The notes under the pieces: generated by a model
What the model saw: the letters and a program-made list of their open reading frames with translations, nothing else
What the model was told of the DNA's origin: nothing
The model's database searches: none
Position numbers and translations under genes: made by a program
Part shown: one piece after another, positions 1 through 7,438 of the stretch
Layout: the number at the start of each line of letters is the position of its first letter
Numbering within the stretch: position 1 is the stretch's first letter
DNA from: Verrucomicrobiaceae bacterium
GTDB lineage: Bacteria > Verrucomicrobiota > Verrucomicrobiia > Verrucomicrobiales > Verrucomicrobiaceae
Length of the DNA: 40,347 nt
Assembly: GCA_027489965.1 (NCBI GenBank)
Contig: JAIXZA010000072.1
Span: 1-40,347 of the forward strand
Reading direction: 5' to 3'

Positions 1-270
<270 letters not shown>

Positions 271-404
271 ATTGTTCCATTTCAAATCAGACTTATGAAG
301 TCTGGCCGATAAAGTTGTTTTACCCCTGTATGCAGTTGTCAGGGAACATTTGTTCCCCGTGTGTTTCCAGACACACTGATCACTAGAAAACTAGTGGTTA
401 GCAG
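271..404 (+). other. 23S-5S intergenic spacer with four consecutive hairpins
   Basis: No tRNA is visible here. Four short perfect inverted repeats follow one another: 288-304 (CAGACT, 5-nt loop, AGTCTG), 342-357 (GGGAACA, TT, TGTTCCC), 359-376 (GTGTGT, 6-nt loop, ACACAC) and 381-396 (CACTAG, AAAA, CTAGTG). They may form part of the processing structure that separates 23S from 5S in the rRNA precursor; this role is inferred. Confidence 0.6.
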
Positions 405-519
405 TCTGGTGGCCATGGCACAGTGGCACCACCCGTTCCCATACCGAACACGGAAGTGAAACGCTGTTGCGCCGATGATAGTATGACGAAAGGTCATGCG
501 AAAGTAGGACGTTGCCAGA
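405..519 (+). rRNA. rrf: 5S ribosomal RNA
   Basis: The sequence has the conserved 5S core (CCCGTTCCCATACCGAACACGGAAG at 431-455 and AAAGTAGGACGTTGCCAGA at the 3' end). The first bases (TCTGGTGG) pair with the last (TTGCCAGA) to form the closing helix I, which sets both ends. The length of about 115 nt is normal. It follows the 23S gene in the usual order and is followed directly by an intrinsic terminator. Confidence 0.97.
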
Positions 520-523
520 TTAT

Positions 524-554
524 AAACCCCTCTCCTCACGGAGCGGGGTTTTTT
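524..554 (+). terminator. Intrinsic terminator of the rRNA operon
   Basis: An AAACCCC / GGGGTTT stem (524-530 with 545-551), extended by CTCC/GGAG after one mismatch, has a TCAC loop and is followed by a run of T. It lies 5 bp after the 5S gene and closes the rRNA operon before cysH. Confidence 0.93.
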
Positions 555-610
555 CTTCCCCAGCCCAAATCTAGACTTTACAGATAGGGTTTATTGACAA
601 ATCATTCCCC

Positions 611-1261
611 ATGACTGAACAACAGCTCAAAGAGATCAATGAACGATTCGCCAGCAGCTCACCCAAGGAACTGCTAGAATGGGCATTCCAACAGGGTGAA
701 GCCATCGTCACGACGAACTTCCGGCCCTATGAGTCGGTTATTTTGCATCTTGCTACCTTAGTGCAGCCATCCGTGCCGGCGCTATGGGTTGATCATGGAA
801 CGAATCTTCCTGAAACCTATTGGTTCGCGGATAAAACGCAGAAGCTTTTGAATCTGAATTTGAAGCCGTATCTGCCCAAAATGACCAGTGCTCATTGGTT
901 GGCTCTAAACGGCGGAGCCGTGCCAATGCCTGATGAGGTCGAGCGCGTGGAATCGTTTAGCCGCATCATGAAGCTTGAACCCTTTGAACGTGGCATGAAA
1001 GAGTTGGCCCCAAAGGTTTGGATCACAGCACTGCGCAAAGAACAGAATCCACAGCGGGCAGCAACGCTGCAATTGGTGATGTGGGATGCCAAGTTCCAAT
1101 GTTTGAAGGTGAATCCTATCCTCAATTGGTTGCCATCGGACCTCGATCAGTATGTCGAGACACATAATCTGCCGAACGAAAAGACCTATTATGATCCTGC
1201 CAAAGGAGACGAAAAACATGAATGCGGTCTGCACGCCAAGCTGGTGACCGATGCTAAATAA
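611..1261 (+). CDS. cysH: Phosphoadenosine phosphosulfate reductase family protein (CysH-like)
   Basis: The predicted 216-residue protein matches the PAPS reductase family, which reduces activated sulfate to sulfite in the cytoplasm. The catalytic cysteine motif ECGLH is at residues 204-208 near the C-terminus, and the sulfonucleotide-binding part contains PETYWFAD and ALRKEQNPQRA, the counterpart of the usual GLRREQ motif. The paired cysteines that bind an Fe-S cluster in APS reductases are absent, so it belongs to the cluster-free PAPS type. Odd points: it is somewhat shorter than E. coli CysH, and the N-terminal SFGxQ loop reads NFRPYES, without its glycine. It is followed 28 bp later by cysD, which supports a sulfate assimilation operon. 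No convincing ribosome binding site precedes the ATG. Confidence 0.9.
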   Translation: MTEQQLKEINERFASSSPKELLEWAFQQGEAIVTTNFRPYESVILHLATLVQPSVPALWVDHGTNLPETYWFADKTQKLLNLNLKPYLPKMTSAHWLALNGGAVPMPDEVERVESFSRIMKLEPFERGMKELAPKVWITALRKEQNPQRAATLQLVMWDAKFQCLKVNPILNWLPSDLDQYVETHNLPNEKTYYDPAKGDEKHECGLHAKLVTDAK

Positions 1262-1289
1262 ACTAGACTCTACCCTCTGATCTTCAGCG

Positions 1290-2198
1290 ATGTCCGCCAT
1301 TACCCATTTACAATTTCTCGAAAGCGAAGCGATCTACATCCTTCGGGAAACAGCCGCTCAATTTCAAAAGCCTGCGCTTCTTTTCTCCGGTGGAAAAGAC
1401 TCCATTGTGATGGCTTGGTTGGCCAGAAAGGCTTTCTACCCGTCGAAACTACCGTTTCCTCTTCTACATGTGGATACTGGTCACAATTTCCCAGAAGCGA
1501 TGACTTATCGCGATTGGTTTGTAAACGAGATCGGTGCCAAGCTCACGGTTGGCAGTGTCCAAAAAAGCATCGACGATGGTAAGGTTCAGGAGGAAAAAGG
1601 CCACAATGCCAGCCGCAATAAACTTCAGACGGTAACTCTTCTCGATACGATCGAAGAGAACCAGTATGACGCGTGCTTGGGCGGCGGTCGCCGCGATGAA
1701 GAGAAAGCTCGTGCCAAAGAACGCTTCTTCAGTCATCGCGATGAGTTTGGTCAATGGGACCCAAAGAACCAACGACCTGAACTTTGGAATATTTTTAACG
1801 GTCGCAAACACTTCGGAGAGCACTTCCGCGTGTTTCCCTTGAGCAACTGGACCGAGATGGACATCTGGCAATACATCCGTCAGGAAAACATCCCGCTTCC
1901 AAGTCTTTACTTTAGTCATCAACGTAAAATCATTGAACGTCATGGTCAGTTGCTTGATGCGAGCACAGGAATCATTCCTCTGCTGGATGAGGAGATTCCA
2001 AAGGTCAAAGAAATGACCATTCGCTTCAGAACAGTTGGCGATGCGACCTGCACGGGCGCGGTTGAATCAACGGCTAGCACCATTGACGATATCGTTGCTG
2101 AAGTGGCGGCTGCGCGTCAAACAGAACGCGGCACTAGGGCGGATGATAAGCGCTCAGAGACCGCCATGGAGGATCGCAAGAAGGAAGGTTACTTCTAA
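1290..2198 (+). CDS. cysD: Sulfate adenylyltransferase subunit 2 (CysD)
   Basis: This 302-residue protein, the same length as E. coli CysD, is the catalytic ATP sulfurylase subunit that makes adenosine 5'-phosphosulfate from ATP and sulfate. The PP-loop motif SGGKDS is at residues 33-38. The LGGGRRDEEKARAKER segment, WTEMDIWQYI and a C-terminus ending in EGYF are all hallmarks of CysD. It acts as a complex with the GTPase subunit CysN, encoded 44 bp downstream. There is no cysC or cysG in the window. Confidence 0.98.
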   Translation: MSAITHLQFLESEAIYILRETAAQFQKPALLFSGGKDSIVMAWLARKAFYPSKLPFPLLHVDTGHNFPEAMTYRDWFVNEIGAKLTVGSVQKSIDDGKVQEEKGHNASRNKLQTVTLLDTIEENQYDACLGGGRRDEEKARAKERFFSHRDEFGQWDPKNQRPELWNIFNGRKHFGEHFRVFPLSNWTEMDIWQYIRQENIPLPSLYFSHQRKIIERHGQLLDASTGIIPLLDEEIPKVKEMTIRFRTVGDATCTGAVESTASTIDDIVAEVAAARQTERGTRADDKRSETAMEDRKKEGYF

Positions 2199-2242
2199 AT
2201 CCAGCCAGTCAGTCTGCTCTAACTTTTCACTTTTTTATTCTC

Positions 2243-3583
2243 ATGGACGTTCTCGTCAATCCAACTGAATCATCACTCCTTCGATTCACCACAGCCGGTT
2301 CTGTGGATGATGGTAAAAGCACGCTCATCGGGCGCTTGCTTTACGATTCAAAATCTATTTTTGAAGACCAACTTCTTGCTGTTGAAGAATCTTCCAAGCG
2401 TCGTGGCGATGCTCATGTAAACCTGGCATTGCTCACTGACGGTCTGCGCGCCGAGCGTGAGCAGGGCATCACCATTGACGTGGCTTATCGGTACTTTGCG
2501 ACGCCAAAGCGTAAGTTCATCATCGCTGATACTCCAGGGCACATTCAATACACCCGTAACATGGTGACAGGTGCTTCTACGGCAGACCTTGCCATCATCT
2601 TGATTGATGCTCGTCTTGGCGTGATTGAGCAGACAATGCGCCACACTTATTTGGCGAGTTTGTTGCGTATTGGGCATGTGGTTTTGGCCGTGAATAAGAT
2701 GGACCTGGTCGATTTTGATCAGGCCGTTTATGATCGCATTGTGAGTGAGTACATGGCCTTCACGAAGGGCTTAGAGTACGTGCCACAAATCCGACCGATT
2801 CCGATCAGTGCCTTGAATGGCGATAACGTGGTGGATCATTCAAGCAAGACACCATGGTACGTTGGTCCGAGCCTTTTGGAGCACTTAGAAACCGTCCAGG
2901 TAAAGCCTGAGAGCGTTACTGGTTCAGCGCGCTTCCCTGTTCAGTGGGTGATCCGTCCGATCTCTGATCAAACGGACTCTAAGCTGGGCAATCTCCATGA
3001 CTATCGTGGATTTGCAGGCCGCGTTGCAGGCGGAACCTTCCGCCCAGGTGATGAAGTCGTGGTTCATCCATCAGCCATGAAATCCCGCATTGTCGGCATC
3101 CATACTTTTTCGGGTGAAGAGAAGGAAGCCATTTCCCAGCTAAGTTACAGCATCACCTTGGCCGATGAGATTGATAGCAGTCGCGGTGGTATGATCGTTA
3201 AGGCTGATGAGCCGATCCAGAGTTCTCACGAGTTTGATGCCATGATCTGCTGGTTTGCCGATAAAAAGACGCTCAAACCACGCGGGAAATTCCATCTCCG
3301 TCACACGACGAATGATGTCAGAGCCGTCGTGACTGAAGTGCTCTATAAGGTCAATATCAGCACGCTAGAGAAATCACAAGATGTCTTGGAGTTTGGCTTG
3401 AACGACATCGGATGCATCCGCATTCGCACTTCCGCACCGATCTTCTTTGACGCCTATTCAGAGAATCGCATCACAGGCAGCTTTGTATTGGTTGATGAAC
3501 AGACCAACAACACGGTTGCTGCTGGCATGATTTTAAAACCGATTGCCGATGCGTTTGAAGAGGATGCGGAAGTAACGATCTAG
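2243..3583 (+). CDS. cysN: Sulfate adenylyltransferase subunit 1, GTPase (CysN)
   Basis: The 446-residue protein is the regulatory GTPase of ATP sulfurylase, which couples GTP hydrolysis to APS formation. The GTPase motifs are complete: G1 GSVDDGKST at 19-27, G3 DTPGH at 96-100 and G4 NKMD at 151-154, followed by EF-Tu-like beta-barrel domains. It is the stand-alone form, with no APS kinase (CysC) domain at the C-terminus. The stop codon lies 7 bp from the stop of the convergent RidA-family gene. Confidence 0.97.
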   Translation: MDVLVNPTESSLLRFTTAGSVDDGKSTLIGRLLYDSKSIFEDQLLAVEESSKRRGDAHVNLALLTDGLRAEREQGITIDVAYRYFATPKRKFIIADTPGHIQYTRNMVTGASTADLAIILIDARLGVIEQTMRHTYLASLLRIGHVVLAVNKMDLVDFDQAVYDRIVSEYMAFTKGLEYVPQIRPIPISALNGDNVVDHSSKTPWYVGPSLLEHLETVQVKPESVTGSARFPVQWVIRPISDQTDSKLGNLHDYRGFAGRVAGGTFRPGDEVVVHPSAMKSRIVGIHTFSGEEKEAISQLSYSITLADEIDSSRGGMIVKADEPIQSSHEFDAMICWFADKKTLKPRGKFHLRHTTNDVRAVVTEVLYKVNISTLEKSQDVLEFGLNDIGCIRIRTSAPIFFDAYSENRITGSFVLVDEQTNNTVAAGMILKPIADAFEEDAEVTI

Positions 3584-3590
3584 ACTTCAA

Positions 3591-4031
3591 CTAGCCAGTG
3601 ATCTCAAAGATCGCCTCGACTTCAACCGCTGCGCCAGTAGGCAGTTGAGCGAATCCGAGGGCGCTTCTGGCATGATATCCGTCACCTTCTTTGCCGAAGA
3701 TAGTGTGGAGCAGATCTGAGCAGCCATTGATGACGAGATGTTGGTCTGTAAAGTCGAGTGTGGAGTTCACACAGCCTAGCACTTTGATGACACGCAGACC
3801 GTCTAATGTGCCGTGTGTATCCCAGACGGAACGCAGAATTTTCTCCGTGCAATTCCGTGCAGCCTGGTAGCCTTGTTCGACGCTTAAATCCGCGCCTAGC
3901 TTGCCTTTCAGGTCACTGACATGACCAGAAGTGATGAGCTGATTTCCGGAGCGGATGCAGAGATTGAGATAGCCAGGGGCTTGTTTTTGGAAGGTGAGGC
4001 CCAAGGCCTCGGCTTGTGATTGGTAGGACAT
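3591..4031 (-). CDS. RidA/YjgF family protein
   Basis: This 146-residue cytoplasmic protein belongs to the RidA/YER057c/UK114 family. Canonical members hydrolyse reactive 2-aminoacrylate-type enamine/imine intermediates. The family arginine that binds the substrate carboxylate is present at residue 122 in ARSALGFAQLP, followed by the typical VEVEAIFE strand. The extended N-terminus (about 30 residues before SGNQLITSGHVS) resembles the YjgF subgroup often seen as lone genes rather than archetypal RidA, so the exact substrate is unknown. It is transcribed towards cysN, and its start lies 144 bp from that of secG in a divergent promoter region. Confidence 0.9.
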   Translation of the reverse strand: MSYQSQAEALGLTFQKQAPGYLNLCIRSGNQLITSGHVSDLKGKLGADLSVEQGYQAARNCTEKILRSVWDTHGTLDGLRVIKVLGCVNSTLDFTDQHLVINGCSDLLHTIFGKEGDGYHARSALGFAQLPTGAAVEVEAIFEITG

Positions 4032-4175
4032 AATAAGGAGTGGGAATCACGTCTGAATGCGCAACGTCACCATGTCCACTATAAATACTTTAATTAGGCG
4101 CTTCAAAATGATAACAATGAAGGGATGAGAAGCTGCTTGCCAAAGTCAGGTAAACCCGCATATTCGCGACCCCTT

Positions 4176-4757
4176 ATGGACATTCTGATTGGCATTCTCA
4201 CAGTAGTCGAAGTTATCGTCTGCATCCTTATGATTCTCATCGTTCTCATGCAGCGCCCGCGGCAAGAGGGTCTGGGTGCGTCTTTTGGTGATGGTGCAAT
4301 GACACAGCTCGTCGGTGCCCAGACCACCAATGTTCTGCAAAAAGGAACGGTCTACCTTGCTCTAACTCTTTTTGTCCTCACGATCTCTTTGGCGGTCTTG
4401 ACCAGCAGAAAGCAAGCAGGTCAGAAGAAAGAAGTTTTCTCGGCACCTCCAGCTGAAGCTCCTGCAGCACCTATTACCCCAGCGGCTGAACCAGCCAAAA
4501 CTGGCGAAGCAGCAAAAACGCCTGCTCCAGCAAGTGAGGTGAAGCCATCGGCAGATGCTGCAAAAACACCGGAAATGAAAGAGCCTGCGGAAGTCAAAGT
4601 AACTCCAGCACCAGCAGATAAACCAGCTGAGGCAGCTCCAAAACCAGCGTTACCCGCGCCAGCAACACCGGCACCTGCCGCTCCAGCTGCAGCCGCCGCC
4701 GTGACTCCAGTTCCAGAGGCCGCTAAAACTCCTGCGGCTCCTGTAAAGAATCCGTAA
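4176..4757 (+). CDS. secG: Preprotein translocase subunit SecG, with a long Ala/Pro/Lys-rich tail
   Basis: SecG is the small membrane subunit of the SecYEG channel. The first 75 residues are typical: a first membrane helix (ILIGILTVVEVIVCILMIL), the conserved loop LMQRPRQEGLGASFG, and a second helix (VYLALTLFVLTISLAVLTS). The remaining 115 or so residues are low-complexity Ala, Pro, Lys and Glu; most SecG proteins end soon after helix 2. The ATG at 4176 is preferred over an in-frame upstream ATG at 4125 because it starts right before helix 1, as in other SecG proteins. A terminator follows the stop. Confidence 0.95.
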   Translation: MDILIGILTVVEVIVCILMILIVLMQRPRQEGLGASFGDGAMTQLVGAQTTNVLQKGTVYLALTLFVLTISLAVLTSRKQAGQKKEVFSAPPAEAPAAPITPAAEPAKTGEAAKTPAPASEVKPSADAAKTPEMKEPAEVKVTPAPADKPAEAAPKPALPAPATPAPAAPAAAAAVTPVPEAAKTPAAPVKNP

Positions 4758-4761
4758 TTTT

Positions 4762-4792
4762 AAAACCCCGATCCATGGATTGGGGTTTTTTC
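4762..4792 (+). terminator. Intrinsic terminator of secG
   Basis: AAAACCCC pairs with GGGGTTTT around an inner ATCCATGGAT palindrome, followed by a T run. It begins 5 bp after the secG stop and ends about 40 bp before the preferred start of the peptidase gene, so that gene probably has its own promoter or depends on read-through. Confidence 0.9.
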
Positions 4793-4831
4793 TTTGGGCA
4801 GTGCGTTAAGACGCTATTTAAATCTTCCACT

Positions 4832-5635
4832 ATGCACTCGGCCTGGACACTTTCACTTTTGCTGATCGTCTTGGTGACAGGTTCATTGATGGGAGCGGAC
4901 ACCATTCGTTGTCAGTTAGCTGATGGATTCGATTATCCCGTCGGTAAACCCAATGGAGACGGCTATTATGTCTTCCGTGGCTATTGGCCGAACGGACATC
5001 TTGGAGAAGATTGGAATGGCAGAGGTGGTGGCGATTCAGATCTTGGAGCGCCCATTTATTCCACGGCTCGTGGCGTCGTTATGATTTCGGAGAACATCGG
5101 CGGCGGATGGGGACACTGCATTGTCATCAGGCATGCTTACCGGGATGAAACTGGCAAGATAGCCATGGTCGATAGCCAGTATGGGCATTTGCATGCAAGG
5201 ATCGCCAAGGTCGGGCAAGTTGTGGAGAAAGGTCAGTTGATCGGTACCATGGGTGGAAATTTTGGCATGTATGCAGTGCACCTGCATTTCGAAATGCGGA
5301 AAAATCTTCGCATTGGCATGAACCGCATGCAGTTTGCTCGGGATAACTCGAACTATTACAGCCCGCGAGATTTCATCAATAAACACCGAGTGCTGCAAAC
5401 CAGCTTTCAAAAGTACCCGATCCCAACAGGGCTGTTTTCACCTTATGGAAAGACTTCAGCTGATGATCGCATTGATGGAGGTGAGACCGTTAAGGTACCT
5501 GTGTTACCAAAAGGAAAATCTGGAGCCGATTTACCAGATAAAGGACCTTCCGATGATGATGAAGATTTCTGGTCAAAACTTCGCACGCGTCTGAAGCAAG
5601 GCAAAGTAACTGAAGGAACAAATCCGCCGCAATAG
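4832..5635 (+). CDS. Secreted M23 family metallopeptidase
   Basis: The 267-residue protein starts with a signal peptide (hydrophobic residues 5-19, probable cleavage near residue 22) and contains an M23 (LytM-type) peptidase domain. The zinc and catalytic residues are visible: H56 and D60 in HLGED, H119 in YGHLH, and H150/H152 in VHLHFEM. Such enzymes cut peptidoglycan peptide bridges or act as their regulators in the periplasm. The last 70 residues are charged and probably disordered (PSDDDEDFW). The ATG at 4832 is preferred to an in-frame ATG at 4775, which lies inside the secG terminator and would bury the signal peptide. Confidence 0.92.
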   Translation: MHSAWTLSLLLIVLVTGSLMGADTIRCQLADGFDYPVGKPNGDGYYVFRGYWPNGHLGEDWNGRGGGDSDLGAPIYSTARGVVMISENIGGGWGHCIVIRHAYRDETGKIAMVDSQYGHLHARIAKVGQVVEKGQLIGTMGGNFGMYAVHLHFEMRKNLRIGMNRMQFARDNSNYYSPRDFINKHRVLQTSFQKYPIPTGLFSPYGKTSADDRIDGGETVKVPVLPKGKSGADLPDKGPSDDDEDFWSKLRTRLKQGKVTEGTNPPQ

Positions 5636-5649
5636 GGTATCTTAAGGGA

Positions 5650-6357
5650 CTAGTGGCCTGGTATTTTAGTGACCTTTGTCCAAATGCCCGATTTGGTGTT
5701 TCGGGCCTTTTCATCCAGCGCTTTTAACTCAGCTAAATAGGTTGGCTGATCTCTACGTTCATCAGGCAATTCGGTCATGAGCCCCACAACACGGGCAAAG
5801 CCTTTTCGGATCAAGAGATCGGCTAAATAAACGGGACCGCCGGGCTGCTGCACTTTGATGACCGCATAATAGCGCACTGTGTTCGGCACACGTTCCCAGC
5901 GAGTCAAAACATTGAAATGATTGGTCTTCAAGAGCTGCGTGACATAGGCCGCTGCTTCGTTGCCAACTTCGAGGAGTGTCTTATCTGGAACCCCCCCGAA
6001 CCAGCGTCCTTGATCCGCGACACGTTGGGGATGGTTCATGGAGGTCTCGATAGCATCGACAAAATAGAGGACAAAGATATGCTCTTCGTTGCCATAGCGG
6101 ATCCTGAGAGTGTCCCCTTCATTAGCGCGGCTTTCGACCAAGACTGGGGAGGGCAGGATGCGAAAAGTATCTTCCACTGGTTTTGGCACACCGCCTTCAT
6201 CGGGTGTCGTTTGACCTGGAACACCGGCCACAGGAATCTTCACGGCTTGGGCCACAACCACAGCTTTTCGTTCCCGTAAGAGAATGCCGCCAAGCACGAT
6301 CACAAGCAACAGTGCTGCGGTGATGGCCAGGTTGAAAATGACGGTGCGAAATGGCAT
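5650..6357 (-). CDS. Membrane-anchored staphylococcal-nuclease-like (SNase/TNase fold) protein
   Basis: The 235-residue protein has an N-terminal membrane helix (residues 7-27) and, from about residue 75, an OB-fold domain like thermonuclease: LRIRYGNEEHIFVLYFVDAIE matches the first strands, LADLLIRKGFARV the central helix, and ARNTKSGIW the C-terminal helix (family AKxxxxGIW). The catalytic signature is eroded: the usual IDTPE reads VDAIETS, and no clear arginine/glutamate catalytic set can be assigned. It may therefore be an envelope protein using the fold for binding. It is convergent with the M23 gene. Confidence 0.8.
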   Translation of the reverse strand: MPFRTVIFNLAITAALLLVIVLGGILLRERKAVVVAQAVKIPVAGVPGQTTPDEGGVPKPVEDTFRILPSPVLVESRANEGDTLRIRYGNEEHIFVLYFVDAIETSMNHPQRVADQGRWFGGVPDKTLLEVGNEAAAYVTQLLKTNHFNVLTRWERVPNTVRYYAVIKVQQPGGPVYLADLLIRKGFARVVGLMTELPDERRDQPTYLAELKALDEKARNTKSGIWTKVTKIPGH

Positions 6358-6473
6358 GGATGGGAAGGAGCTACAATCCCGTGAATCACGTTGAGCTCAA
6401 GTCCTGAAAAGGAATCCTACATTAACAGAAACCCTTTTCTTGCGTCTGCGTCACCTTCCGCTAAAACCTTAGC

Positions 6474-7046
6474 ATGTCCCTCGAATCCGACCGCGCCGAA
6501 CTCGCCCAGATCCTCCGTGCCAAATCCATCAAGACTGGCAAATTCACTCTCGCCTCTGGTAAGGAGAGCGATCTATACGTCGATTGTCGTGTGACCACTC
6601 TGGATTCACGTGGTGCCGTCTTAGTCGGACGCGTCTTGCATGATTTGCTGAAAAAAGAAGAAGCAGCACGGGGACTCACCATTGGCTCACTTGGAGGACT
6701 CACCATGGGCGCTGATCCCATCACCTTGGCTGTAGCCATGAGTTCCAGCATGGCTGGGGATGCAAAGCCTGTGCAGGCCTTTGTTGTCCGTAAAGAGCCA
6801 AAGGGCCATGGCCGTGGCAAACGCATTGAAGGAAACTTCACACCAGATCAGGCTGTCGTCGTTGTGGATGATGTGATCACGACAGGTGATTCCACTCTGA
6901 AAGCTATTCAGGCGATTGAAGAAGAAGGCGGTAAAGTGGCCTTTGCACTGATCCTCGTTGATCGTCAGGAAGGCGGTCGTGAAAACATCGAAGGCAAAGG
7001 CTATCCAGTCGTCGCGGCCTTCACTCGGGCTGAATTGGTCGGGTGA
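6474..7046 (+). CDS. pyrE: Orotate phosphoribosyltransferase
   Basis: This 190-residue cytoplasmic enzyme transfers phosphoribosyl from PRPP to orotate to give OMP, the fifth step of de novo pyrimidine synthesis. The PRPP-binding motif VVVVDDVITTGDS is at residues 128-140, with the two acidic residues D132 and D133. The N-terminal FTLASGKESDLYVDCR and the FVVRKEPKGHGRGKRIEG loop match the type I enzyme with its catalytic lysine loop. The length is normal. The stop is 3 bp from the stop of the convergent DUF2237 gene. Confidence 0.97.
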   Translation: MSLESDRAELAQILRAKSIKTGKFTLASGKESDLYVDCRVTTLDSRGAVLVGRVLHDLLKKEEAARGLTIGSLGGLTMGADPITLAVAMSSSMAGDAKPVQAFVVRKEPKGHGRGKRIEGNFTPDQAVVVVDDVITTGDSTLKAIQAIEEEGGKVAFALILVDRQEGGRENIEGKGYPVVAAFTRAELVG

Positions 7047-7049
7047 GCA

Positions 7050-7418
7050 TCAGAGCTCGTCGATGACGGCATGCGCTTGCAGGTCATGAAAGTCTACCCA
7101 CTCCGTAGCTGAGGAATGGGTGGCCTCTAAAAACACGCGTGGGGCCACTCCCGCTTCAAGCGCCTCTTGCCAGCGTTGAACGCAGAGGCACCATTTGTCG
7201 CCAGGTTTTAAGCCTGGAAAATCATACTCTGGGCGTGGTGTGCTCAGGTCATTGCCCATTCGCTTGGAGAATTTAAGGAACTCCTCAGTGACCTGGGCGC
7301 AGACGGTGTGCAGGCCTTTGTCATCAGCGCCTGTGCGGCAGTAACCATCGCGATAAAACCCTGTCAGAGGTTGACGGCAGCAGCATTGGAGTTCTTGTCC
7401 GAGGACGTTGGTGGGCAT
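7050..7418 (-). CDS. DUF2237 family protein
   Basis: The 122-residue protein matches the DUF2237 pattern along its whole length: NVLGQEL at the start, TGFYRDGYC, HTVCAQVTEEFLKFSK, GNDLSTPRPEYDFPGLKPGDKWCLC, and a final ATHSSATEWVDFHDLQAHA. The family is small, cytoplasmic and rich in conserved cysteines (CCC at 12-14, C27, C40, C77, C79); its function is not established. It lies 20 bp upstream of the minus-strand TPR gene's stop, in the same orientation, and may be its neighbour only by position. Confidence 0.92.
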   Translation of the reverse strand: MPTNVLGQELQCCCRQPLTGFYRDGYCRTGADDKGLHTVCAQVTEEFLKFSKRMGNDLSTPRPEYDFPGLKPGDKWCLCVQRWQEALEAGVAPRVFLEATHSSATEWVDFHDLQAHAVIDEL

Positions 7419-7438
7419 GCAGATAGAGGTGTGGTGGA

